A DNA stretch of 64,000 nucleotides, taken from contig CP136067.1 in NCBI GenBank assembly GCA_032622095.1, forward strand, positions 198,610,052 through 198,674,051. Reading direction: 5' to 3'. Within the stretch, counting starts at the first letter, position 1. Every line of letters starts with the position of its first letter. Origin of the DNA: Siphonodentalium dalli. Taxonomy: Eukaryota; Mollusca; Scaphopoda; Gadilida; Siphonodentaliidae. Shown here piece after piece: positions 33,552 through 44,110 of the stretch. A program made the translations under genes and the position numbers. The notes beneath the pieces were generated by a model. It did not search any database, had not been told where the DNA came from, and saw only the letters and a program-made list of their open reading frames with translations.

Positions 33552-34011
33552 AGGTACTCAATCCGATTTAATGCTCCTAAATTACTATTTCTTTGCCTTC
33601 GTGGGGGGGGTAAAAAATATTCGATTCGAGTCGAGGAACCCACCCATCAAAGCTCAGAGTGATCAGATTTCGATTTTTGAAATTTGTTATTTCAATTGTT
33701 TGTGGCCCAGAAACACGCCGTCAAACGAATAGTCTCGGTCAAAAGATGCGGAAGAAGGTGGATAACCATCAAAACAGGTGGTAATACTGCCAAAATTCGT
33801 GAATACTCAAGTGATAATACGGCCATATTTCGTTGAACAAAATGTTGATAAATAACATGTTTTGGGAAATTTGATACCACAGTTGACAGCATTATTTTGT
33901 TGCAATTAATCGATTGTGATAACTAAAGCGCATTTTGAAGAAATGTTGTTGTTGTTGTTGTTGTTGTTGTATCTTGATGATATGGGAACCCTCTGATCGG
34001 ATTGAGTACCT
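33552..34011. mobile_element. 460-bp MITE with TTAA target sites (family C)
   Basis: TTAA (33548-33551) then AGGTACTCAATCCGAT; at the right, the inverse ATCGGATTGAGTACCT then TTAA (34012-34015). TTAA on both sides points to piggyBac or Kolobok type; a Harbinger element with a TTA target is the alternative, and the HARBI1-like fragment beside the related 3' end at 24.7 kb makes that worth weighing. A G run lies near 33603 and a TGT microsatellite at 33943-33970. Not coding. Confidence 0.8.
33943..33970 (+). repeat. (TGT)n microsatellite
   Basis: Nine perfect TGT triplets or slightly more inside the TTAA-flanked MITE. The related 3' end at 24.8 kb has only TTGTTGTTGG, so the tract expanded after the copies diverged. 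Confidence 0.9.
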
Positions 34012-34015
34012 TTAA

Positions 34016-34713
34016 ATTTCTAACTCACTATGAATCCCGTGAATCGCGTCCCCATATAAACATGGCTGTTGAGATGGTATTCGTAAGTGTTCAAGTAACT
34101 TCGATCACCATTTTTCGAGTTTGTGACATTTGAACGATGATATCTCCTTACATCTAATCTTTTCGATAACCGGTTTTTTATGTATCCGAGTTGAGTTATT
34201 GGAATAGCCCAATAGTCTAACAACTTCCTCGTCGCTTTAGAAAATATATAAAATACGAACGCTGAAAATTCGATCAAGGTTCTCGATCCTGACTCCTGAC
34301 ACCGCTCTGCCAACTTCGAAACAAACCATTAGACTCATTGTGGGGTGCCTATATATATCTCATTTTGATAAAAATTGGCCGTAAATTTGTTTTTTAAACA
34401 ATGATTTTCTCGAGTATATCAGTTAACACCCTATAGATCCGCTTCCGCGAAAATGTGACTTCCAGGAAATTTAGTTTGTAAACAAAATAACACGCGTGTC
34501 ACCATGTTCGAGAAAAGCATGGTTTAAAAGATTTTGTTATTTCGTGATGGCGAGATATTTGTAAATCAAATAAAAGAATGGTGACAGATAACAGAAGCCG
34601 AAGGTGCGCAGACTTAGATATTCGTTGGCAGTTTTATTTTGTTTCTATTTCCAAACTTCATCGAAATACTGAAAAATGATGACTTGCACTGAATAACTTT
34701 CTAATTTCCATAA
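34016..34713. other. No gene seen
   Basis: A 97-codon minus-strand frame (34020-34313) is unrecognised. ACCATTAGACTCATTG near 34325 links the segment to the diverged tandem repeat at 31.4-32.0 kb. Confidence 0.45.
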
Positions 34714-35839
34714 CATTGGCTGCGGACACACGTACCACAGTAGCGATGGCATAGTAGGTGTGACAATTTATTATGGTAGAGTTTGGTGACAATTGGTTGT
34801 CACAATTAATATGCCATAGCAATCCATGTCGTCCTCTGCAAATTCGCACAATGAGTCTACCAAGCTCTACCAGCGACGGTCGATCTCTCAAGGATGTATC
34901 TACCTGAATGTCTTGTCGCTGTTGATCTTTACTCAACACGCAATGTTATATTTTGCATGCTAACACGCAAGTCCACTTGATAACTTAATGAATAACCCAT
35001 TTCTGTCAACAGCCATGATTGTTCTTACTAATGAAATTAATATAAGTAGATAAATATGCATGCATTGAGATCATATAAAAAACGTACCACATACATGATA
35101 TGTTTTTCAATGAGGAATTGCCACCAGGCCACGGTCAAAACAATTCAATTCTGGACGAGCTATCGTGCATTTATATATATCGTAGCGAATACAATTTAGC
35201 AAAACGTAATGAGTAGAGATCAACCTTGGTGAAACGCAATCGGTTAATTGGTCCAGTCGACTCATTGTCCGGAAACTCAGCGGGCAACATGACTAGCTAT
35301 GACACAGAGTTATGACGGACCAATTGGCTGCGGACACACGTACCACAGTAGCGATGGCATAGTATGTGTGACAATTAATTATGGTAGAGTTTGGTGACAA
35401 TTGGTCAACATAATTTATATGCCATAGGGAGTCGTGTCGCGCGCCGCATATTCGCACAGTGAGTCGACTGACCAATTAACCCATTGAGTTTCACCAAGGT
35501 TGATCTCTACTCATTACGTTTAGCCACATTGTATTCTCTACGATACATAAAATTGCACGACCGATCGTCCAGAATTGTCTTGTGTGTTAGCATTAACAAT
35601 ATAACATTGCGTGTTGAGTAACGATCAACAGCGACAAGACATTCGGTTTGATAAATCATTGAGATGTCGATCTCGACGCTGATAGAGCTTAGAAAAGACT
35701 CATTGTGTGAACGTGCGGCGGGCGACATGTCTCGCTATGGCACAGGTAGATGACGACCAATTGTCACCAAACTCCACCATAATTAATTGTCACAACTACT
35801 ATTCCATCGCTACTGTGGTGCGTGTGTCCACAGCCAATG
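34714..35839. mobile_element. Nested inverted repeat (palindrome within palindrome)
   Basis: The outer arms, about 34714-34972 and 35585-35839, share CATTGGCTGCGGACACACGT and its inverse, plus AGAGTTTGGTGACAATTGG, CTTGTCGCTGTTGATC and AACACGCAATGTTATAT. The inner arms, about 35140-35330 and 35400-35582, share CAATTCTGGACGA, AACGTAATGAGTAGAGATCA, CCTTGGTGAAAC and TTAATTGGTC. The GGCTGCGGACACACGTACCA block occurs three times: 34719 and 35328 (direct) and inverted at 35815-35834. Probably an element inserted into, or duplicated inside, a related element. Confidence 0.78.
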
Positions 35840-36183
35840 GCTTCCAGTGACGAGCGAGGAGGAATGTGCTCCTAACTATTGCAACACAAACAAACTTTTG
35901 CTCTGAATGGAAAGGTACAGTAGCATATCATTCAAGAGGCAGCGTCGTTGATGGCTAAGTATGCCCACAACAACTTCATAAAAATCCCATGGAAATGCAA
36001 ATTGACTATCTGGGATCCAACTTGATAGCAGGTTAATTAGCTCGCCTGTGTGTAAATATATATATATGGCAAATTTCGGTACGCCGAAAAAATCAGAACT
36101 TTTGTACCCGTGCATGGTTGGTTATTTGCAGAAGCGAGGCAGCCAAATGTATGCTATATGTATGTACAATAACTAGGGATAGA
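35840..36183. other. No gene seen
   Basis: Unrecognised. A 79-codon minus-strand frame here has no motif. Confidence 0.5.
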
Positions 36184-36658
36184 GCATAATTATGACCCGC
36201 CATATCAACTCCAGTCGTACGTCGGGATTTTTTTACCCTGTGCCAATGCATTCTCTTATATATGCGAGTCGACCATAGGTCGCCTCGCATATATAAGAGA
36301 ATGCATTGGCCTAACAATTTTTTACAATTTTAATAATTTGTTCTTGTATTCTTTAACAATTTTATAATTTCACCCATACAGAGCCCCAGACAAACATGAG
36401 CAGACGACACTCTTATATATGCTTCTATATATGTGTGGGGCTCCCTGCAGGGTAATGGATGTTTTTTTATTTTATGTCCTAAAAATTTTAAGAAACATTT
36501 ATTTTAAAAAAATGATAAAAAATTGTTTGGCCAATGCATTCTCTTATATATGCAAGGCGACCTATGGTCGACTCGCATATATAAGAGAATGCATTGGCAC
36601 AGGGTAAAAAATAATCCCGACTTACGACTGGATTTGATATGGCGGGTCACAATTATGC
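36184..36658. mobile_element. 475-bp MITE with ~165-bp TIRs, each holding a perfect hairpin
   Basis: GCATAATTATGACCCGCCAT at the left and its inverse ATGGCGGGTCACAATTATGC at the right begin TIRs of about 165 bp. Each arm contains GTCGGGATT, ACCCTGTGCC and a ~75-bp palindrome: GCCAATGCATTCTCTTATAT..GCGAGTCGACC folding back to GGTCGCC..GCATATATAAGAGAATGCAT. The centre is A/T-rich, and GAGCAGACGACACTCTTATA near 36398 is a further partial copy. No coding capacity. A fragment of the same arm occurs at 2406-2445. Confidence 0.85.
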
Positions 36659-37210
36659 AATGATAACAGCCATACAAGTTTAGCGTTCTTGCATGCGTAC
36701 TAAATCTTATTGACAAATGTGTAACCAATTTCCTGGTAGCCTTGTTTCGTGGAAGTGCGATCTATAGGGTGTTCGGTACCTGTTTCTCTAACATGGAATG
36801 ATATGAATTGTTGCTTGAATTAGCCTAATAACAGCCAACTCAATAGCTACACAGCTGGGCTACATGCACCGATATAATATAATCATGAGCTGGTGATGCA
36901 TATAGTGTTCACTAATATGGGGCAATCATATTCAGAAAAGGTAAGCATGGTACACAACGAAGTGATATAATTCCTATATCTTAATGTTTCAAAATTAAAC
37001 TTTGATAAATATGTTGATTGAAACAACTGTCATCACACCTTTTATCCGACATCGAACCACCAACCCATCCCCTCCCTATGTCTGAATTGTGTCTGCATAC
37101 CACCCCCATCCCGCCCCTGATGTACATGAAATATTGTGGTATCGACTGGATAATTGTACTCATACTTTAATACTTTCTTTACTAAATTCGCATTGATGAG
37201 TAATTCTCGT
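36659..37210. other. No gene seen
   Basis: Unrecognised sequence between a MITE and a SINE. Confidence 0.5.
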
Positions 37211-37592
37211 GGAAGTGGTAGCCCAGTGGTTAGAGTGTAGGACTTATACTGGTGTTAACGCACCGGCATGAGTTCGCGCCCCGCCGGTGGACTATCGTCT
37301 CCACAACAGTGGCTTGGCCATATTAAGCGGTGCGTGTGCTATATATAGCCACACGCTGTTTCACATCTCACGCCAGGCTGCGACCCTTGGGCAATGTCAC
37401 TTGTACTGTGCTCGCTTCGTCGCATCGAGACGAGAAATAGGGACCTGGTTGTTGGGTATGTGTAAGCCGCTCTTGTGAAGCGCCTATAAAAATGCACACA
37501 GACTCGGGCTTACAGCTGGTGTAATGAGAAGCGCTTAGGGCCCTCGCGGGGATAGGCTCTATTATTTATTATTATTAGTATCATTATTATTC
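37211..37592 (+). mobile_element. tRNA-derived SINE
   Basis: GGAAGTGGTAGCCCAGTGGT contains a Pol III A box (TAGCCCAGTGG, 37219-37229), and GAGTTCGCGCCCC contains a B box (GTTCGCGCC, 37272-37280). The tRNA-like head is followed by a ~200-bp body, then TGTGAAGCGCCTATAAAAAT and GAGAAGCGCTTAGGGCCCTC, which resemble the AAGCGCTATATAAA-type tail of L2/CR1-related LINEs. It ends in an ATT-rich tail (ATTATTTATTATTATTAG). Length is about 380 bp. A target duplication was not resolved. The tail would let a partner LINE mobilise it (established for this SINE class). Confidence 0.8.
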
Positions 37593-38089
37593 TATATATA
37601 CGAAATGTATTAGCCGTGTGCACTACATTCGATTCGAGCCGAGCTTTAGCTAAGCTCGAATCGAATTTAGTGGACAAGGTTAATAGGTTTTGAAAATAGA
37701 ATTATGACGAATTTTATATCCTTTTTATCACATAATCACATTTTAGCACATAAAAACGATCTCGAAACGGCTAGGGTTTAAACAAAATTAATATGATTTC
37801 CGTATCATAACCAATGAGAAGGTAAAGACAACTTCAACAAGAAATACAGTTCCATTTAAATGTGCCTTTTCTTGTTGACAAATTGTTTAACCACCATTAT
37901 CACCCATGTTAATCTCAGTCAGCGCTGACTAACCAACACATATTAAATATCATAATTATAGTCTAATTAACATTAATAATAAAATTGATCGAAATCATTG
38001 CGCTAAGCACCTACGTCATTGTGCGTGCCGATAATACACGTGTGTCTTGCTAAATAAATGGGGCGGGTTAGGGGCTAATTGTCGTATTG
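37593..38089. other. No gene; short foldback
   Basis: CATTCGATTCGAGCCGAGCT and AAGCTCGAATCGAATTTAG (37627-37671) form a small hairpin. Otherwise unrecognised. Confidence 0.5.
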
Positions 38090-38205
38090 TCCACTAATTA
38101 ATGGTGACTATTCCGCACTTGTTTTATTTGTGTGTAGGTCTGTCGTCTGCTCATATTCCCTATAGCTGAATAACGACCATTCTAATGTATACTGTTAGAT
38201 AGGAT
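38090..38205 (+). repeat. Repeat D, left part of interrupted copy
   Basis: TCCACTAATTAATGGTGACT, GCACTTGTTTTATTTGTGTG, GGTCTGTCGTCTGCTCATAT and TTCTAATGTATACTGTTAG match 39067-39195. The continuation resumes at 38649, so the copy is split by the insertion between. Confidence 0.75.
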
Positions 38206-38648
38206 AGGATCATTTATTTACACACGAATTATACACACAATACGGTAATGATGTATATTGTTCGGGGAGCCTATCCGGCTGTCTTCCTGCTTACCCCTAA
38301 AACAAGTACAATAATTGAATAGATGGCTTGTATTTCATATCGACGCATACGTACAGACTATAATCATATATACAACTATCTAGAACCTAGTATTTAGGGC
38401 ATATCATAAACAAGTATTGGTGTGGTTATGAGCCAATCCGGACGAGTTATAAGACCGACAATGTATCATCTCTTCATAGGAATGTTTTGAACTGATCAGA
38501 TTTTCTAAAGCACATGACCAGTTTCGGTTCCAGTTCCAGTTCGATGGATAAATTAAGAACAAAATATTAATTTTGTTGTTGTTGTTACAATGTATTCAGG
38601 CGAGAGATACCGCATTTAATTAAGGTTAGTAAGTTTAGTTACTGCTCT
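38206..38648 (-). mobile_element. 5'-truncated retroelement tail inserted in repeat D
   Basis: The uninterrupted copy at 39.07-39.27 kb shows that these ~443 bp are extra. On the minus strand the insert runs to a hairpin (GGGGTAAGCAGGAAGACAGC..GGCTCCCC), then about 70 bp, AAATAAATGATCC and a short TATCCTATCC repeat exactly at the junction. That is how a LINE or related 3' end lies at a target. Possible diverged target duplication: TACTGTTA at the left and TACTGCTC at the right. No coding sequence was recognised, so only the 3' UTR seems present. Confidence 0.6.
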
Positions 38649-38735
38649 AACCGATGGGAGGATCAATTTAGTATAGAAAGGGTTAACTGTGTGTTGTCGA
38701 TTTTCTTTTGAGTATAGTCACGTGTCTATATGTAT
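38649..38735 (+). repeat. Repeat D, right part of interrupted copy
   Basis: TAACCGATGGGAGGATCAAT, AGTATAGAAAGGGTTAACTG and TTGTCGATTTTCTTTTGAG match 39193-39260. Confidence 0.8.
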
Positions 38736-38744
38736 TTATGTTTA

Positions 38745-38902
38745 CAATTGAAGGATTACTGGTCTAATGGCAACAAATACCGAGTATATAGTTGTATCTA
38801 TAGCACAATTATACTCTTCATTTGAATGAGCGTTATCGGTTTTTCTTTGAAATGGCAACTTTTCGCCTCAAGCATTGTGACCATATATACCGACTTGATA
38901 TT
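38745..38902 (+). repeat. Dispersed repeat F, copy 1
   Basis: CAATTGAAGGATTACTGGTC, TAATGGCAACAAATAC, ATACTCTTCATTTG, CGCCTCAAGCATTGTGACCA and TATACCGAC correspond in order to 58077-58198 and 61470-61591. The ends of the 3.39-kb duplicated unit therefore contain this repeat. Confidence 0.75.
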
Positions 38903-38979
38903 AGGGTACGATGGACTTTCTGGAGGCCGGGTTTATGGGCTAATTCTGTTATAAAATAAGTTCAACAACGCTGTGGTCG

Positions 38980-39268
38980 TTTGTTGAACTTATTGTCTGA
39001 ACATTTCCGACCAAAATATATTAAACCTTCGCAGTTGTATTAGACTTTCGTCTGTCTGTCTTCTGCGCGTATTATCCACTAATTAATAGTGACCCTTATG
39101 CACTTGTTTTATTTTTTTTAGGTCTGTCGTCTGCGCATATTTCCTGAACACACTCTAGCTGAATAATAGACTATTCCAATGTAGACTTGTTATAACCGAT
39201 GGGATAATTAATTTAGTATAGAAAGGGTTAACTGTGAATTGTCGATTTTTCTTTTGAGCAGTCACGTT
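38980..39268 (+). repeat. Repeat D, uninterrupted copy
   Basis: Contains TTGTTGAACTTATTGTCTGA (shared with 8.03 kb) through GTCTGTCGTCTGCGCATATT to AAAGGGTTAACTGTGAATTG. It serves as the empty-site reference for the insertion at 38206-38648. Confidence 0.75.
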
Positions 39269-39370
39269 TGTATACCCCCACTTTCGAAGAAAACGGAGGG
39301 TATACTGGATTGACTGCGTATGTCCGTCACACTTTCTCCCTCCGTGTGTCCGTCCGTCCGTCCGTCCGAC
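39269..39370 (+). repeat. GTATACCC hairpin followed by GTCC microsatellite
   Basis: GTATACCCCC (39269-39278) and GAGGGTATAC (39296-39305) form a stem around ACTTTCGAAGAAAACG. Forty bases on, GTCCGTCC repeats run from about 39350 to 39368. This looks like the start of a dispersed element whose other end I could not find. Confidence 0.55.
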
Positions 39371-40204
39371 CTCATAATTCGAACAACTATGTAGTCAGGA
39401 GGCAGGTCAGAGAAAAGGTGGTTAGAACAATTTTTGCTAAACATTTTAGTACCATATGCCAACAATGTTAATAATGTGCTATAAATAAAATCATTGTTGG
39501 CAATTTTCTAGCTACATCTGTCAAGGTCAAAGGTCAAAGTCAAATTAGATAAGCCAAATTTGCATAAATTGGATTCAAAAACACTTTTTTAACATTTTCG
39601 AGTGAAAGGGCTAAGACTGCCATAAACTTTGTGTCCACATTAAAGGTTCCCTCCCCATTCCTCTCACGTTAATTAGGTTGTAAAATGTATTGTCCATGAC
39701 AACAGTTGCTATGCAATTAAATTACCATAGCAACGAGACCAAATTGTAACTTTAATCATTTTATTTTTATGCCAAATATACCAAACTTTGTATATTGTTC
39801 ACAATTTAATTGTTACTTGGCATATGTGCTTCAAAAACATATATATTAATGAATACATTATCTCTTCCTCTCTTAGTTATATACCTTGGACTAAGAACTG
39901 ATCTGTTGCATTTTCCCTACTTTTACTATTATTTTCGTGAAAACACGTGAACTCTAAATAACTTTCAAAATTGCGGACAATTTATATTATTCAACAAACT
40001 CGGAAACATGAATACACGCATGCATGTATATAATGCTGTTATAATTGATGAAATAAATTAACTTTTTGAACATGGAATATTCCACCTGATACAGACCAAT
40101 GTTACTCTGTAGTAATACAAAACTATTAGTTAAAATTCCTCAGTGATAAAGTGTATGTGGCATGCCACGCCAGCCGTTGAGGCATGCCAATATCCCATAA
40201 TATG
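39371..40204. other. No gene seen
   Basis: TCAAGGTCAAAGGTCAAAGT near 39522 is a short phrase of the kind found in the Helitron-like units. Otherwise unrecognised. Confidence 0.45.
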
Positions 40205-40400
40205 TCAAATATAGCGAATTATCGAAATATGAAATACCACGAAAAAGCGAAATAGGAAAATACAGCGAAATTGCGGAATAAAAAATGCATCGAAATGACG
40301 AAATAGCGCGAATTATGAAATAAGAAATTATTTTTATTAACTAAATAACGGAGATATTTGAAGAAGTGTTTTTGACGAAATAACGGGCATATTTGGAGAA
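40205..40400. repeat. Degenerate CGAAATA-rich tandem sequence
   Basis: About fifteen loose copies of a 9-12-bp unit near AGCGAAATA (e.g. TAGCGAATTATCGAAATATG, GACGAAATAGCGCG). It is purine-biased and not coding. Confidence 0.6.
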
Positions 40401-41229
40401 GTTGAAGCTAATTATAGATTAACCCAAACTATGAACCACAAGGGCTTGTAACTTGGCCCCCTCCCAACATGCGTGACCCCTAAACACATACACGGGGCCC
40501 CTGGCTTATGTCGAGTAATATAATATACTGAGACTAAATAGTGCAGCGGCCAAACGCCAAAAGTGGTCTGGTAGAACAAGTTGAAACCAATTTTTCTTGA
40601 AGGAGAAACATATATTATTCACGAAATTGATAGTGAAAAATATCGGAATTGGTGGTGGTTATTGTCAAATCGACGATGAAAGATACCCACCAGTCACTTT
40701 TTCCAGAAATTAACGATTTTGGTCAGGCGAACGCTGTGGCGATGTTATTTGCCAAGATTGTTTATTTGCCAAGATTGTTTGTGTTAATATTGCCATATCA
40801 TACCATATCTCTACTTTATAAGAAAAAAGTGTTGGTAAATTTAGATTGTCCTGCCATTTGGAGCCGAAACATTTTCAAACATTATCATTTAAACGGATAT
40901 TGCAATAACGCCAACATATTTAATCCATATGGTGCAGTAGTTATCTAACAAGCATACGGATAAAGAAGTTAACAGAAATTTTGAACGGTTTGCGCGATAC
41001 TTGATTTTAGCTACCCCTCCCACAAACGCGTTTTGGTCGAAAAATTACATATTTTTGATAACGACTTTACAACAATTTTCTAATTGATCTTAATGTGACC
41101 CGATATAAATCGTGTACTGACAGGGGTGTCCAGAGATTATGTTTCATTGACTACATATATGTTTAGGCTTCCATATCCCAGTAACAACAACAACATATTT
41201 TATTGATACCAGGTAATTCTGTATGAACG
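40401..41229. other. No recognised gene
   Basis: A 99-codon plus-strand frame at 40649-40948 (with LVNLDCPAIWSRNIFKHYHL) is one of the longer frames outside repeats but matches no family I know. No splice or promoter context. Confidence 0.35.
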
Positions 41230-41380
41230 GACAATGTTAGAGCGTCCCTACAGGGGGGTAGTAAAACATTTGCAGGAAGATATGCCGTTTTTTTGCATCT
41301 GGCATTTTCGGGGACCCACCACCCCCAAACCTGCAAAAAAAAAAACATTTTAGTCCCAATTTTGTTACTCACCCCCCAAA
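41230..41380. repeat. Homopolymer-bounded repeat, third copy
   Basis: GGGGGGTAGTAAAACATTTG, then CAGGAAGATATGCCG and CCCACCACCCCC. Similar to 42540-42630 in inverted orientation and to the 3.4-4.0 kb copies. Confidence 0.55.
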
Positions 41381-41529
41381 TTTAACTAATATTGGTCTAA
41401 AATCGCATAAAACTCTACTGATATCACACTCATTTGACTGGAATTGATCTCAGTTAATTCAAATAACAGTTTAACCTGTTTCAGAAGCTGTTTTAATTGA
41501 AAAAAATGTTTTATAAATTGTTGATCATC

Positions 41530-42068
41530 TGTAAACCTAGGTCATTGTGCAGAATACACAAAATTTCATAATTTCTAACTATTTCCTGAATAGTCTGTCA
41601 ACCAGCCCATTATCTAACATATTCCATACCAATTATGTTAGTCTACTGGAGCAACTTACTTCTATTATACTAAACTAGCTGGAACAGGCTCCCTTTGGGA
41701 GCCTATATTCAGCATCGATCGGAGATACCTGTGGGACTTCGCAAGCATTTTGATTTGAGACAGAGACTTCATTTAGCGGCGGCCCCTTTGTGCGCTTCAA
41801 GCACATTTGGTCATTGAAACATTTTGATATATATATATTGTTTTAATATATTTTTTTAAAGATTGAATTCCTTGCTCAATTAAACAAAACCAATTTTATT
41901 TTGTTTTGTTTTAATTAAATTTTTTGAAAAACTTAGGTCAATGTACAGGATACACACAATTCCATTATTTCTAACCATTTCCCGATTAGTCTTTCAACCA
42001 GCCCATTATCTAGCATTATGCCTTAACACTTTTGTTAGTCTACTGGATCAACCTCTCTTATAATAAAT
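41530..42068. repeat. Direct repeat of ~145 bp, two copies
   Basis: 41548-41676 and 41929-42061 share CTTAGGTCA/CCTAGGTCA, ATACACA(A/C)AATT, CAACCAGCCCATTATCTA, GTTAGTCTACTGGA and CAAC. About 250 bp of AT-rich DNA separates them. Confidence 0.8.
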
Positions 42069-42539
42069 GACAAACAGTCACTATGCCAGACTTGGATATT
42101 TTAGGTGTTGCGAGAGTAACAGATCATATGAGTTGATAGACATGTAAATATTTCGCTGATTGGCTTGATGCACTGATGAACAGTGTGATGACAGTTATTT
42201 TCTACCCATTGATAGTCACATTAATGTTTGAGACAGTTGCTCGCTATTTTTCCATGCACACAAATGATCTTGGCTTTAGTTACATCAAGACAAGTTTATT
42301 TATTTCAGTTTTCATTTCTTGAATCTACTTTCGGAAGGGTGTCGGGAAGGAATTGTTTTCAACCCACTGCCCCATATGCAACATGCCATATAGCTCAATG
42401 TCATCTCTACTAAGGCCCATATGAGGTCCCAGTAACATAAATATGGTGTTTTTGCAGTTATAAATTATTATAATATGTTTTAAACTGTTACAAATGTTAT
42501 ATAAGGGCACAAAAGGTCTTTAGTAAAAAACATTGCATG

Positions 42540-42630
42540 AGGGTGTAAAAAACGTGTTTTTTACCCCCTCGGGCCACCCACCACCCCGGCATACCTTCCT
42601 GCAATTTTTTTACTACCCCCCTCCCCGTGG
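42540..42630. repeat. Homopolymer-bounded repeat, fourth copy
   Basis: TTTACCCCCTCGGGCCACCC, ACCACCCCGGCATACCTTCC and TGCAATTTTTTTACTACCCC. The GGCATAC core recurs at 3968. Confidence 0.6.
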
Positions 42631-42737
42631 TCCCTAAGCTAATTATTGACATATCTGCACATAATTTACTGAGTGGGATATATAACGTCTCACATAAGAA
42701 CCCCCGTGCGTAAAAATCAAATTTTGGCCGTATACTG

Positions 42738-42790
42738 GCATATTTCCATATCCGTAATCGCATTCGTGATTTTGCGAAAGGTCTCTAGTA
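42738..42790. repeat. Short dispersed repeat, second copy
   Basis: TATTTCCATATCCGTAATCG and GTGATTTTGCGAAAGGTCTC parallel 25758-25813. Confidence 0.65.
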
Positions 42791-42795
42791 CATAG

Positions 42796-43362
42796 AATTT
42801 TAATACGTCGTGTATAGATACATAAAAGAGCCACCGCTCGAATCAGGGACGATTTGGAAAAATTGCCTCAGAGTTAATGAACACTTTTATTGTTGGTGGT
42901 TTCTACCAAACTTATTTGTGGTCAGCTCCATGGTATAGGTAAGGGTGTAATGTTGTGGTTTAAGTATACATATGTTGCATTGTGGCGTCGTCCCCGTCAG
43001 GGATGAGGAGAGGGGCACAAAACTTACCGATCTATTATCTCCATTGTATAGGAAATATGTGCTATGATTCAAAGAAAGTGCGACCCCCGGCTTGATTATT
43101 AGGATTGGAGCACTTCGACACAAGATTGCTTTGAGTCTGAAAACGAAATCGTTTGGGAATAGAAACGAGTGACTCCCATTTTCACAAGTACCACGTACGT
43201 CAATTTGAATGTCGCTTCAAGAAACCAAGCAACAATTATTTTGCTTTAGTATTATGAACTTCCTTGTTCAGACTTCTTAATAGCGGACATTTTGGCTCGA
43301 GTGTATGTAAGTCATCGACCTCCTGGCTGTGTTCATACTTGAACATATTTACGAGAAATCAT
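42796..43362. other. No gene seen
   Basis: Unrecognised; short frames only. Confidence 0.5.
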
Positions 43363-43640
43363 TTCTATTCACGTTGCGAACTACTGAGCAAATGGGCGTT
43401 ATTTTTCAAAGTGGTGTTCAAATATCTGATGGAGGCTGTTCAGTAGACAAATTGTTGAATTCGATTTTGACATTGTGCGTTCTTAAATACCATCTACATA
43501 CCAACTCCACGGAATTGTGCTTCGTGTAATAATGTTTAAATTATATCTATTCATGTTACGAACTACTGAGCAAATCGACGTTATCTTTTACAGTTGTGTT
43601 GAGATATCTTATAGAGGCTGTTCAGTAGACACATTGTTGA
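43363..43640. repeat. Direct repeat of ~95 bp, two copies
   Basis: TCTATTCACGTTGCGAACTA at 43363 and TCTATTCATGTTACGAACTA at 43546 each continue with CTGAGCAAAT, GAGGCTGTTCAGTAGACA and ATTGTTGA. The offset is 183 bp. Confidence 0.85.
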
Positions 43641-43834
43641 TACTTGGCCAACATTTATACAATTGTTGATACTTGTTCCTTATGTGTATACTGGTTGCGA
43701 ATTTGTATTTGGATTTGTTTAGCAGACAACCAAGCAGCTCTTAAAACATGATTGTTGTGACATTGTTGAGAGGCAGTGCATATGCGCTCAACAAATTTCA
43801 TGTAACCCGGTGTGCATACTATTCTTCATTTATA

Positions 43835-44110
43835 TAATGGGTCACAATAGATATGTTAAACTTTGATAAACTTGGAAACTATATTCCCATAACAGCCCAC
43901 TGTCAATGCGGGTTTTATATTGACGACGCTTTGCATTTTTTCTTCCAGTGCCAATTATTTGAAGAAATGGCTAAATGGAATTTTTTGTTGATAGGGTTGA
44001 AGATAACCTATCCAATACTCTAATTGATCAATTGTTTAGCAGCACGCAGGTAGATCCCATTGACGGAAAACTTTCTAAATCCCAATAAGCCTATATCTTC
44101 GCCTGTGTAT
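43835..44110 (+). pseudogene. Relic of a LINE reverse-transcriptase C-terminus
   Basis: From 43898 the frame reads HCQCGFYIDDALHFFFQCQL. This is the C-x-C-G, D-D/E-D, H-F, C-x-L/Y signature that ends the ORF2 protein of many non-LTR retrotransposons (consensus C.CG...ED..HFL..CP.Y). Upstream in frame is DMLNFDKLGNYIPITA, and the first frame upstream has a stop. Downstream a frameshift restores LIDQLFSSTQVDPIDG and, after a stop, AYIFACVFAHIV, resembling the usual tail (LL.G......N..I...V..YI). Several stops and shifts make it a dead 3' fragment. No fingers-palm RT domain is readable upstream. Confidence 0.65.

Noticed and set aside
37219-37280. A genuine tRNA gene
   Set aside because: A and B boxes are present, but the acceptor stem does not close and a long LINE-like tail follows; it is a SINE.
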